NCBI GenBank assembly: GCA_001302245.1
Contig: LGYU01000007.1
Coordinates: 1 to 64,000, forward strand
Direction of reading: 5' to 3'
DNA: 64,000 bases
Source of the DNA: Chitinophagaceae bacterium PMP191F
Lineage (GTDB): Bacteria > Bacteroidota > Bacteroidia > Chitinophagales > Chitinophagaceae
Shown here piece after piece: positions 44,576 through 53,553 of this stretch (its first letter is position 1; each line of letters starts with the position of its first letter). Both the position numbers and the translations under genes were made by a program. The notes below the pieces were generated by a model. The model had not been told where the DNA came from and did no database searches. It saw nothing but the letters and a program-made list of their open reading frames with translations.

Positions 44576-45880
44576 ATGCCGCAATTCTTTATCATCCTGA
44601 TCAAGATCAACCTGGTGCTGGCGCTCTTTTCAGTTACTTATTATCTTATTCTGCGCAGGCTTACCTTTTATACACTCAACCGTATTTTCCTGTTGACAGG
44701 AATGCTTTTTTCTACGGTGTATCCTTTTATTGACCTCACTGATTTTTTTCATAACAATCCTCAGATCGCTGCTTTTGTACCGGAAATCAATCAACGGGTA
44801 GCACCTGCAGATTTTATTACGCGCAACTGGCAGCTCATCTGTACATTATTCTATGCAGGCGTTGCGGTAATGGCGCTGCGGTTGTTGCTGCAATTTATTT
44901 CGCTGTACAGGTTGCATAGAAATTCTTTCCGCGGAACAGTGGAAGAGATGCCGGTACGGGTGCTGGAAGATGCTGTAAGTCCTTTTTCTTTCTGGCAAAC
45001 GATCTATATCAATCCTGCACTGCACCATGAAAAAGATCTGCGTTCAATACTGGAACATGAACAGGTGCATGTAAAACAATGGCATACACTGGATATTCTG
45101 CTGGCAGAACTGAGCGTGGTGTTTTACTGGTTCAACCCTGGTATATGGCTGATGAGAAAGGCTGTAAAGGAGAACCTGGAATTTATTACAGATGAAAAAG
45201 TATTGAAAAAAGGCATTGATAAAAAAGCTTACCAGTATAGTTTACTGGAAGTAGGTCAGTTGGCATCTGTTTCCGCACTTGGTAATAGTTTTAATATTTC
45301 TGACCTGAAGAAACGCATTGTAATGATGAATACACGGCGTTCATCACGGTTAACACTGGGCAGGTATGTAATGGTATTGCCGGTGTTGCTGGTAGTGGCG
45401 TTGTTATTCGCAGTGTCCAAACGCGAAGTGCTGCAGTATTTTGAACCGGTTATTCCACAGTTGCTGTCTTCAGCAACAGAAAAACCTGTTGTGAATGAAC
45501 AGGTACAGGTAAAGCATAACGCCGGTAATAAACAGGGTGCGCGTCGTAGCAGTGCTGTAACAGGCAGAAAGCCTGCAGATATAGCAATACAGGCAGTACC
45601 GGGTAATGAAGTAAGCTCTGTAAGCGAAAACAGCCGGTATACCACCATTAACCCGGGTGATGCGATCCAGAGGCTGACCAATGATGCCAACCGCAGTCCT
45701 TTAAAAGAAATAACTGTAGTAGGACATCGTTCTCCTGCTGCCGCTACGGATAAAAAAGTGACCGGGTTTCTATATTCCGATACAGCCAGGCAGGCGCCTG
45801 TAAGGGCCGTTAGAGGAGCAGAAGTACAGGTGGTTCAGGGATATAAGATGCCAGAACGGAATAGCGGTAATAAGGATTAA
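44576..45880 (+). CDS. M56-family metallopeptidase (BlaR1-like membrane signal transducer)
   Basis: A 434-residue protein with N-terminal membrane helices (FFIILIKINLVLALFSVTYYLI and others), a zinc protease loop with HEQVH at 161-165 (HExxH) and LEFITDEKVL as the third ligand, then another TM near residue 265. The C-terminal about 150 residues are low-complexity, extracytoplasmic, without a penicillin-binding sensor. It should cleave BlaI on a signal. Starts 4 bp after the blaI stop. The trigger is unknown. Confidence 0.9.
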   Translation: MPQFFIILIKINLVLALFSVTYYLILRRLTFYTLNRIFLLTGMLFSTVYPFIDLTDFFHNNPQIAAFVPEINQRVAPADFITRNWQLICTLFYAGVAVMALRLLLQFISLYRLHRNSFRGTVEEMPVRVLEDAVSPFSFWQTIYINPALHHEKDLRSILEHEQVHVKQWHTLDILLAELSVVFYWFNPGIWLMRKAVKENLEFITDEKVLKKGIDKKAYQYSLLEVGQLASVSALGNSFNISDLKKRIVMMNTRRSSRLTLGRYVMVLPVLLVVALLFAVSKREVLQYFEPVIPQLLSSATEKPVVNEQVQVKHNAGNKQGARRSSAVTGRKPADIAIQAVPGNEVSSVSENSRYTTINPGDAIQRLTNDANRSPLKEITVVGHRSPAAATDKKVTGFLYSDTARQAPVRAVRGAEVQVVQGYKMPERNSGNKD

Positions 45881-45936
45881 CAGTCGCTTTGCTCGTTTAC
45901 TCCTGTAAACACGGTTTTCTTGCTGTTACGGCTTCG

Positions 45937-46544
45937 GGATCTCTCCCTACGGTCGAGATGACCGCTCCGCTGGTCGGGATGACTGCTCACTGCGGAAGCG
46001 GGTGTAAGTAATGACTGCAAGCGGAATTTACTCCGGATGTCACTTCGACCGAAGGGAGAAGTCTGAATCCCCGCATGTAAAGAATGTAGTATTAAATGCA
46101 GTATGTAGCATGTGCAGCTTCGTCTCTCCCTCCGGTCGAGATGACTGCTCCCTCTGGTCGGGATGACTGCTCCCTGGGGAAGCGGGTGTAAGCAATGACT
46201 GCAAGCGGAATTTACTCCGGGTGTCACTTCGACCGGAGGGAGAAATCTGAATACCCGTATGTAAGAATGTAGTATTAAATGCAGTATGTAGCATGTGCAG
46301 CTTCGTCTCTCCCGCTGGTCGAGATGACCGCTCCGCTGGTCGGGATGACTGCTCACTGGGGAAGCGGGTGTAAGTAATGACTGCAAGCGGAATTTACTCC
46401 GGGTGTCACTTCGACCGGAGGGAGAAGTCTGAATACCCGTATGTAAAGAATGTAGTATTAAATGCAGTATGTAGCATGTGCAGCTTCGTCTCTCCCTCCG
46501 GTCGAGATGACCGTTCCCTCTGGTCGGGATGACCGCTCCCTGCG
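45937..46544. repeat. 183-bp tandem repeat (3.3 copies) with REP-like inverted arms
   Basis: The motif GGTCGAGATGA recurs at 45951, 46134, 46317 and 46500, exactly 183 bp apart, and the units between are nearly identical (few substitutions). Each unit contains CTTCGACCGGAGGGAGA (e.g. 46228-46243) and its complement TCTCCC(T/G)CGGTCGAG-like (e.g. 46308-46328), i.e. inverted arms around about 64 bp, plus extra GGTCGGGATGAC copies. It fills the space between convergent M56 and receptor genes. A minus-strand frame through it (45877-46644) is not coding. Confidence 0.9.
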
Positions 46545-46549
46545 CTTTA

Positions 46550-49222
46550 CTACAAATTAAACGTTGCGCGGGCAATGAGCATCCTGCCCCTGATGTTGTA
46601 ACTGTTGACGGCAAACAGGTTGGAGGTAAGATGAAAGATCTCATAACGTTTTACATTGGCAATATTAGTTACATCCAGTTCCAGGTCCATACGCCATTTG
46701 ACATATTTGTACCGTACATTGGCATCCATAAAAAAGTAACTGATGTCAGACACATTGGCCTGTGAGCTGTACATATAATTGGCTTTGGTGGTCAAAAAAA
46801 GATTCTTGGCTGGTGAATAGCCGAGTGAAATATTCTGATCAAACCGTTGCATTGTATTCCTGATCTCGTTTGATTTCGATTGCTGCCGGCTGTTTCTCCA
46901 TATACCACTGCCATTGTAATTGAAACTGATCACCCGGAATAATTTATTGTCAATGCTTGCACTAAGCGTTAGCATATCGTTGATAAAGGGTAGTTTTTCA
47001 TTGTTGATAAACTGATTGTAGTGCGCTCTGGTAAGCGCTGACTTCAATGATACAGTAGCTTTAAGCGCAAAAAGGTATTTGCTGAGGCCTGCATTGATAT
47101 TCAGCGTGCTCTGATCATTTTCATAAGGCAGCAATATAGTACGCTGTACATTATTGGTAAGCTCGCTGGATAAGATGGAATTGGCCTTAATCCGGTTGTA
47201 ATTGATGCCTGCATTGGCAAACAGCATAATCACTGATCGCTGGAAGTTATACCGGAACCCTACACCGGAAGTATTCTGTTCCTGCAACTCGGCGTTATTA
47301 GCAAATAGCGAACGATAACTGGTCAGTACAGCGCCCCTGTATACACCGGCAATATTACCTACGTTGTTGTTGTAGCGATAGTTCAGTGATAAATAATCTT
47401 CGGCATTGATATATAGTTTGAAATTGAACGATGGATTGATAAAGAACTGTTGTTGTTTTTTATCCAGGGAGTAAACATCCTGGTAATAACGTATGAATTG
47501 CCAGAACAATGGTACAGAAAGACCGGCTTCCCAGGATTTCTTTCTCAGGCCAAATGAGGCATTCAGATAGGCTCTGTCGCGCCGCCATTGCAGGGCGTTG
47601 CCTGCATCGCCGGTATAGTTGGTAATGGAGCCATCGGACTGTGTAAGCAGTAAGGTTGAATTGAGTTGCTGCCGTTCATTAAGAACCCCGATCTTGTAAT
47701 CCTGGCTGATAAGATGTTGGGTAATGCGGTAGCCGATGGTAGCATTGCTGAAAAGTGTAGGTGTTGCAGCCTGCTGGGTAATGGCTTCGTACGGCAAACC
47801 ATGATTCAGTATATCATTGTTGAGCCCTGCACCTACATACAGGCGCTGCGGATTTTTGTAGTAATTGATATACCATTGTATTTCCATAACACTTTTATTA
47901 CCGAACGCGGGTATCCAGTTGAAGTTGTTAGACAGGTCATAGGTACGTTCGCGCAACCGCTGGTTAAAAGCAGTGTGATTAAAATCCATATAGCTGTTCT
48001 TGTTGTCGCCACTGGTATTGAAGCGCAGGCTGTTGCTGATATAATAACGATCTTTATTGGTAATAGCAGACAACGCAATGTTCAACAGGAAAGGGTTATT
48101 TACTGCGTTCTGTAATTCACTGTAATGGATGGTATCTGTTTCCAGGTAGTTGTCAACCCTGCTGCTGTAGTTGAGTGTGTTACGATCAATGAAGCCTTGT
48201 ATGTTGGAGCGGAGCTGTAATTCATTTTTTGTTTTAATCAGTTTGTTGACATTGATCACTGCTGAATTGTTGAGATAATAGTTCCGCCTGGGAATATCCG
48301 GTTTGCCCACGGTACTTGCAGATAATAATGTGTTGGGCCTTGTGTTGCCTATGTCATTCAGAAAAGAAGTGGCGCCAAACTGGGCGAAATCATCTGTATA
48401 GTCAATGCCGCTGTTGTTAGCTTTTAGTGCATTGAGCATTTTAAATTTTTTGTTGAACATCATCGTATTCAGTGCTGCATCGTACTGATGGGGCAATCCG
48501 CCTCCCAGCATGGCCTGCCCCGACAGCTTCATACTGTTTTCATCTTTCAGTACCAGGTTGATCACTACATTGTCTGACGGTACTTTGTTTTTCAGTGCCT
48601 TGATCGGTTGATGGTTCCTGATCACCTCTACGCTTTTGATCAGGTCTTTACTGATGGTTTTCGGTGCCAGGGAATAGCGACCATCTAACAGATCATCTCC
48701 ATGCATATACAGGTTGGCAATCGGTACGCCATTATAAAAGATCTGGCCATTCTCTCCAACATCCAGTCCGGGCATACGTTTGATCACATCGCCAACAGTA
48801 CGGTCTTCCGGCCGCGAAAAGGAGGTTACATTATAAGAAAGTGTATCGCCGTTGTGTTCAATGACAGGCCTGCTTTTAACCTGTACTTCCGGCAGTTCCA
48901 TCACTTTCTTCTCCATTACAAAATCATACACCGTTTTCCCTTCTGCAAGTGATTGCAGCATTTTTTTATATCCCAGGTGATTGACCTCTACCAGCAATGA
49001 TGTCAGCTGGCTGGTATCGGGCAACGTCAGTACATATTTTCCGTTGTCATTACTGCTGCAGAAACTTATAATAAGTCCTGAGTTGTTTTTAAGCAGTACA
49101 CTGGCGTTGGCAATGGCTTCACCGGATGTGCTTTTCAATTGACCGGTTACCTGGCGAAGTTGTGCATCGGCAGTTGCTGCTTTTATAAATAACAGAAGTG
49201 TAAAAAGTAGTTTTGTTGTCAT
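46550..49222 (-). CDS. TonB-dependent-receptor-like outer-membrane barrel
   Basis: An 890-residue protein: signal peptide (KLLFTLLLFIKAATADAQ), carboxypeptidase-regulatory-like domain (VTGQLKSTSGEAIANASVLL), VQVKSRPVIEHNGDTLSYNV, then plug (GDVIKRMPGLDVGENGQIFY, GVPIANLYMHGDDLLDGRY) and a large beta-barrel ending RGRMLIARATFNL. It lacks a clear TonB box, as in other members of this GLPGLI-linked class. It is the second gene of the operon after the GLPGLI gene (181-bp gap). Likely imports or displays peptides or metals; substrate unknown. Repressed presumably through 50336-50386. Confidence 0.88.
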   Translation of the reverse strand: MTTKLLFTLLLFIKAATADAQLRQVTGQLKSTSGEAIANASVLLKNNSGLIISFCSSNDNGKYVLTLPDTSQLTSLLVEVNHLGYKKMLQSLAEGKTVYDFVMEKKVMELPEVQVKSRPVIEHNGDTLSYNVTSFSRPEDRTVGDVIKRMPGLDVGENGQIFYNGVPIANLYMHGDDLLDGRYSLAPKTISKDLIKSVEVIRNHQPIKALKNKVPSDNVVINLVLKDENSMKLSGQAMLGGGLPHQYDAALNTMMFNKKFKMLNALKANNSGIDYTDDFAQFGATSFLNDIGNTRPNTLLSASTVGKPDIPRRNYYLNNSAVINVNKLIKTKNELQLRSNIQGFIDRNTLNYSSRVDNYLETDTIHYSELQNAVNNPFLLNIALSAITNKDRYYISNSLRFNTSGDNKNSYMDFNHTAFNQRLRERTYDLSNNFNWIPAFGNKSVMEIQWYINYYKNPQRLYVGAGLNNDILNHGLPYEAITQQAATPTLFSNATIGYRITQHLISQDYKIGVLNERQQLNSTLLLTQSDGSITNYTGDAGNALQWRRDRAYLNASFGLRKKSWEAGLSVPLFWQFIRYYQDVYSLDKKQQQFFINPSFNFKLYINAEDYLSLNYRYNNNVGNIAGVYRGAVLTSYRSLFANNAELQEQNTSGVGFRYNFQRSVIMLFANAGINYNRIKANSILSSELTNNVQRTILLPYENDQSTLNINAGLSKYLFALKATVSLKSALTRAHYNQFINNEKLPFINDMLTLSASIDNKLFRVISFNYNGSGIWRNSRQQSKSNEIRNTMQRFDQNISLGYSPAKNLFLTTKANYMYSSQANVSDISYFFMDANVRYKYVKWRMDLELDVTNIANVKRYEIFHLTSNLFAVNSYNIRGRMLIARATFNL

Positions 49223-49403
49223 GGTACATGGGCTATACTTAGTGGAAAATTGCATTCTTATACACATTGCTGCAGCAGGTTCAGACAATAGATACCCGGA
49301 TACTTTTTACAGGTTCTTAACAGTTACTAAAGGCGCATAACTGTAACAGGTACTGTGGAACAACAGCTACTATCCGGGTACTATTGCCAGATGAATTGTG
49401 CTG

Positions 49404-50318
49404 TTATTTTTTGGTCAGTTCCAGCGGATTGTTATAGTTCTTGAGTGATTTCTGATAGTTTTCCAGCAAAGCCTGTGCTGCCTCTCCGGTGCTGGCTTTT
49501 CCTGTTGAATCTCTGTATAGTAAACGTGCAGATGTATTGGCGCCGGCCGGCAACTGCGATTGCATAACGCCTACCGGGTCATTGATCCATGCTTCTTTAA
49601 CACGTTCAAAGGCTTTATCATTTACTGTAATAATTCTCCTGGTTTCAATACCGGTATCCCGGAAAGCAGTGTCTTTACTGATCTCTTTGAACAGAAAACT
49701 TACTTCATTCCTGGTATCTGTGGCTTCCAGGATCAGTCCGGGTAAACCGGAAAGTTTCCACGGACCATTCTGAAAAGGAAGTTCTGAAGTAAACCAGGCA
49801 TTGTAAGTACGCCCCGCAAAATTGCCAACAGCTTTCTGACAGGTGTATCCGCCGATCTGCCGGGTTTCTTTGTTGATCTTCCAGTCAATTTTAGGTAAAG
49901 GCAATTCGATAAGATAATCGTTCATACCAAGCGGTGATATTTTATTCAGCTTGTTTTCTTTTGTATGCTGAAACAATGCTTCCAGCGTATATCCCGGACC
50001 ATATACAACAGCCATGGGAATACCGCTTGCCGCTACTGTTTTGCCAGGTGATGTATTTATTGCCGCGGCAGCTTCTGCTGCTGCTTTGCGGGCCTGTTGC
50101 CGTTTGGTTTCCACCAGAAGGCTGGTATACTTGCTGCTGGTTGCCCCCAAACAAAGGATCATATTTTCCCGGATAGGGTTATCCTTATTATTAGTATCAT
50201 TTACATAAATAAACTGGTAGGTAACGCTGGCAAGCACCGGTTCAGGGGTCTGAGCGGCTATGCGTGTAACAATTAATTGTGATAGAAAATAAAGCGAAAT
50301 GAATTGTATCTTTTTCAT
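49404..50318 (-). CDS. GLPGLI-family protein
   Basis: A 304-residue secreted protein (signal IQFISLYFLSQLIVTRIAAQ) with the family signature SGLPGLILEATD near residue 200, preceded by YTCQKAVGNFAGRTYNAWFT and ELPFQNGPWKL. GLPGLI proteins occur beside TonB-type receptors in Bacteroidota; function undetermined. Start at 50318 rather than the TTG 6 nt upstream. It is the first gene of the operon with the receptor and lies directly below the operator. Confidence 0.9.
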   Translation of the reverse strand: MKKIQFISLYFLSQLIVTRIAAQTPEPVLASVTYQFIYVNDTNNKDNPIRENMILCLGATSSKYTSLLVETKRQQARKAAAEAAAAINTSPGKTVAASGIPMAVVYGPGYTLEALFQHTKENKLNKISPLGMNDYLIELPLPKIDWKINKETRQIGGYTCQKAVGNFAGRTYNAWFTSELPFQNGPWKLSGLPGLILEATDTRNEVSFLFKEISKDTAFRDTGIETRRIITVNDKAFERVKEAWINDPVGVMQSQLPAGANTSARLLYRDSTGKASTGEAAQALLENYQKSLKNYNNPLELTKK

Positions 50319-50335
50319 TTTCAATTGATTTAATT

Positions 50336-50386
50336 ACGAATATTTCGTGAATATACGATTAAATCGTTTTTAAACGAAATATTCGT
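50336..50386. promoter_or_regulatory. Triple BlaI-type operator of the GLPGLI operon
   Basis: Three perfect ACGA-N5-TCGT units (50336-50348, 50355-50367, 50374-50386) spaced by 6 bp, a strict 19-bp period. It lies 17 bp from the GLPGLI ATG and 25 bp from the truncated sigma gene. The first 23 bp match the operator at 44182-44204 (two mismatches). Confidence 0.75.
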
Positions 50387-50411
50387 AGAGTGGCTGAGAT
50401 TTTTAATTTCT

Positions 50412-50822
50412 ATGCCTGCATCACTCGTTTTACCGCCAGTTTACCATGCTGTAGGTGGCTGGTTGTTCACGGTAAGCCACAATGAATCTCTCCGGTATTT
50501 AAAAAAGGCCTTGTCAGAAAAAAAGGTATTGTCTGCATTACCGGCCACAGATGACAATGAGGAACTGGATGAAGCGCTGTATCAATCCAGGATAGAATTG
50601 CTGAACAAGGCAATCGACACTTTACCGCCTTTTAAAAAAGAGATTTTTCAACTCTGTAAACTACAGGGCAAAACCTACAACGAAGTAGCTGAACTTTTAG
50701 ACACCTCGCCCGCTGTGATCAAAGAACGGCTCCGTTCTGCTTCCAGGCTGGTACGTACATACCTGGTAAGCAAGTATCCCGCCATGCAACTGACCACATC
50801 GCTGATCCTGCTGCTTTATTAA
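50412..50822 (+). pseudogene. N-terminally truncated ECF sigma factor
   Basis: The 136-codon frame starts midway in a sigma-70: VGGWLFTVSHNESLRYLKKA corresponds to the end of region 2, and region 4 is complete (AIDTLPPFKKEIFQLCKLQG, TYNEVAELLDTSPAVIKERL). The about 70 residues of region 2 that bind core RNAP and the -10 element are missing; only the GLPGLI operator region lies upstream. It therefore should not work as a sigma factor. Followed by a FecR gene. Confidence 0.75.
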
Positions 50823-50887
50823 AGCCTCGTTTTGTTAACATTCACTTAATACAGCAAATGCCCCCATTTTTGCTGCCGGGTGTATTT

Positions 50888-51955
50888 ATGTATATGGATC
50901 TTATTCAGCAATTGATTCAGAAATTCTGGTCAGGAGAAACTTCAGAAGAAGAAAACCAGCTTTTACTCAGGCTACTGGCAGAGCAGAAGCATGCATTGAG
51001 CGAGGCTGATAAAGCAGTTTTTTTCAAAATAAAAGAAAACGGGACTGTTTTTGTGGATGCGGAAAGATCGCGCAGTGTGCTTGAGCGTATGCATGCGCAG
51101 ATGGTACCGGCCGTGCCGGCAAAGGTGGTATCAATAAAACGCAACAGAATATGGTGGGCGGCGGCTTCGGTAATTGCATTGCTGGGATTGGCTATTTACC
51201 TGTTTAATACCCCAGGCTCAGAAAAAAGTATCACAGTACAGGATAACAGCAGGCCGGCAAACAGGCAGTTGAAAACAATTACCAACCATACCGATACAGT
51301 GATGGTGGTTGCTTTGCAGGACGGATTTGTAGTAAATATAAACGGGCATAGCGCGGTTGCTTTTTATGAACCGTTTGATGATTCTGCAAGAAATATCAGT
51401 TTAACCGGAGAGGCAATGTTCAAAGTGGCTAAAGATGTCCAAAGACCTTTTACTGTTTATGCCAATGGAATTGCTACTACAGCATTGGGTACAGTGTTTA
51501 CGGTCAGCACACAACAGCCCAATACAGTAAGTGTAAAATTGTTTGAAGGCAAGGTGGTAGTACGTTCTGCAGATACCAGCAACACATTTATGATGGAGCG
51601 TGTATATCTTGTTCCGGGGCAGGAAGTAACTATTAATAAGCTTACTAATAAATATCTCGTTAAAACAAATGATGCAGCGGATATGGCGTCGGGTAGTAGC
51701 GGAACAGAAAAACGCAAGGCAATAAATGTTACACTGTCATTTAACAATGAACCATTGGCCCGAGTATTTCATAAGCTGGAAGAACGGTATGGTGTAAAAA
51801 TACAGTTCAATGAAAAGGATATATCCGGGCTGTATTTTTCTGGTAATGTACTTAAAGATGACTCATTAAAAATTGTATTATCTGCTATCTGTAATAGTAA
51901 CCAGTTAAGTTTTTCCCGGGAACAGGATCATATACAGGTACATAATCAACAGTAA
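50888..51955 (+). CDS. FecR-family anti-sigma factor (orphaned)
   Basis: A 355-residue FecR: short cytoplasmic sigma-binding part (MYMDLIQQLIQKFWSGETSE), one membrane helix (IWWAAASVIALLGLAIYLF, near 100), periplasmic FecR domain (ISLTGEAMFKVAKDVQRPFT, VYANGIATTALGTVFTV) and DUF4974-type C-terminus (FNNEPLARVFHKLEERYGVK). Frame is intact although its sigma partner at 50412 is truncated and its receptor at 52032 is reduced to a stub, so its role is doubtful. The start could be 50894. Confidence 0.85.
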   Translation: MYMDLIQQLIQKFWSGETSEEENQLLLRLLAEQKHALSEADKAVFFKIKENGTVFVDAERSRSVLERMHAQMVPAVPAKVVSIKRNRIWWAAASVIALLGLAIYLFNTPGSEKSITVQDNSRPANRQLKTITNHTDTVMVVALQDGFVVNINGHSAVAFYEPFDDSARNISLTGEAMFKVAKDVQRPFTVYANGIATTALGTVFTVSTQQPNTVSVKLFEGKVVVRSADTSNTFMMERVYLVPGQEVTINKLTNKYLVKTNDAADMASGSSGTEKRKAINVTLSFNNEPLARVFHKLEERYGVKIQFNEKDISGLYFSGNVLKDDSLKIVLSAICNSNQLSFSREQDHIQVHNQQ

Positions 51956-52031
51956 ATAAATAATAGCTGCCTGTGGCAGTTCACCTGTAATGCAGGTGCA
52001 TGACCCTTATTGTCTAAACTTTTTTAAATGA

Positions 52032-52226
52032 ATGAACGCAATGGCAAACTGTTGTAAAAAACTCTTCTCCGTATTTTTTATGCTGTTCTTTATCGCCAGG
52101 GTAACAGCACAGGATATTACAGATCCTGTTGTTACCGGCACCGTAATGACCAGTAAGGGGGATTTTCTGGAAGATGTAACAGCGAAAGTAAAAGAGGTGA
52201 ATGGTAAAGTTGCTGCATTTTTATAG
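52032..52226 (+). pseudogene. 5' stub of a TonB-dependent receptor gene
   Basis: 64 codons: signal peptide (KLFSVFFMLFFIARVTAQD) and the beginning of a regulatory-like strand (VVTGTVMTSKGDFLEDVTAK), then a stop at 52226. The barrel that should follow is missing. Position, just after FecR, is that of a SusC-like receptor. Confidence 0.6.
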
Positions 52227-52352
52227 AAAGTTTCTTTTGCTTCTCATGTAGTGCATGTTTGTTTGAAGACGATAACTGTGTAGTTTATTTGAAGTGATAT
52301 ATACAGCTAAATTATTATCTTAGTTCTACCAAATACCTTATCAATAACTGGT

Positions 52353-53426
52353 ATGAACGAGAGCAATTACATTCTGTTTTTCTGGGGAGCGCTGGGTGCG
52401 TTTAATGGTCTGGTACTGGCTGTTTACCTGCTGTTCTTTTCGCGGAAAAAAAATCCGCCTAATCTTTTTTTGGGTTTTCTGCTGCTGATGCTGAGTGTGC
52501 ATATCGGCAGATCCGTACTGCTTTACTTTGACCATGATTTGCCTGCCATTTATTTACAAATAGGCCTCTCAGCCTGTTTTCTGATCGGTCCCTGTCTTTT
52601 CTTTTTTGTTAAATCCACACTTGAGCAGCCGGCTACTATTCCGCGTGCCTGGCAATGGCATATGGGCGCACTGCTGGCAGGTGTTATCGTTGCCGTTGTA
52701 CTGCTTGCAGATACAATTGGCCCCACTATGTGTAATAAATATGTTGCCAGAGGGGTATATACAGCATGGTCAATGTACATAATAGCCGCTGCGGTACAGT
52801 TAAAGGATGTATTTATAAAACTATTCACAGACAGGAAAAATCTGAAGCCTGTGGAAAAGTGGTTGCTCACGATCTTTTTTGCCAATGCCGTTATTTTCCT
52901 CGCTTTCCTGGGAGCGTTGCCGGTAGGCAGGCTTTTTAATATTTGCTTCAGCGGAGCATTGATCTTCTCCTTTGTGTTGTACAGTATCATTTTTGTATTA
53001 CTGTATAAAAAGGATACAGCTTACCTGTTTGCTCCATCCCCGGTTAAGTACCAGCATAAAAAAGTAGATCATACCGAAGCTGCTGTTCTGTTGCAAAAAC
53101 TTGAACAGGAGATCGTATCAAAAGCAATTTTTAAGAATACTGAACTTACTGTAAGCGAGCTGGCAAAAGCGATTAACTTATCAAGTCATCAGTTGTCGCA
53201 ATTACTGAATGACAACCAGGGGCAGAACTTCACTTCCTATATCAATCAATACCGCATTCATGAAGCATGCAAAATGATCGCTGCCAATCATCCCTTCTCG
53301 CTGGAAGCCATCGGATACGAAGTAGGTTTCAACTCAAAGTCTACTTTTTATGCCGCTTTTAAAAAAATAACAGGCACTACGCCCTTTGCCTACAAGGAAA
53401 GCCTGGTGAAAGCATCTGTTTCATAA
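52353..53426 (+). CDS. Membrane AraC-family transcriptional regulator
   Basis: A 357-residue protein: about seven hydrophobic helices in residues 1-225 (ILFFWGALGAFNGLVLAVYL first), then a cytosolic AraC domain (LTVSELAKAINLSSHQLSQL, FTSYINQYRIHEACKMIA, LEAIGYEVGFNSKSTFYAAF, KKITGTTPFAYKE). Both helix-turn-helices are intact. Such seven-TM AraC regulators sense a membrane or periplasmic signal. The receptor gene 128 bp downstream on the same strand is the likely target. Confidence 0.9.
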   Translation: MNESNYILFFWGALGAFNGLVLAVYLLFFSRKKNPPNLFLGFLLLMLSVHIGRSVLLYFDHDLPAIYLQIGLSACFLIGPCLFFFVKSTLEQPATIPRAWQWHMGALLAGVIVAVVLLADTIGPTMCNKYVARGVYTAWSMYIIAAAVQLKDVFIKLFTDRKNLKPVEKWLLTIFFANAVIFLAFLGALPVGRLFNICFSGALIFSFVLYSIIFVLLYKKDTAYLFAPSPVKYQHKKVDHTEAAVLLQKLEQEIVSKAIFKNTELTVSELAKAINLSSHQLSQLLNDNQGQNFTSYINQYRIHEACKMIAANHPFSLEAIGYEVGFNSKSTFYAAFKKITGTTPFAYKESLVKASVS

Positions 53427-53553
53427 GTTGTTTATTATCAGTGGTTACACCGTGCTGATTTATAAATCCGTACAGCCGGAATCATAAGTCCGGACATGGC
53501 GTGCCGGCAGTCATTCTACATTTAGGTCCTTCTTCAAAAACCGGAAGACTAAA

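Noticed and set aside
44576-45880. Beta-lactam resistance sensor BlaR1
   Set aside because: The M56 protease is present but no penicillin-binding sensor domain or beta-lactamase gene is nearby.
45937-46544. Possible CRISPR array
   Set aside because: The period is 183 bp with units almost identical along the whole length; there are no short repeats separated by variable spacers, and no cas genes.
45877-46644. 255-codon minus-strand ORF
   Set aside because: It is made of the 183-bp tandem repeat translated through; the repeated peptide only mirrors the DNA repeat.
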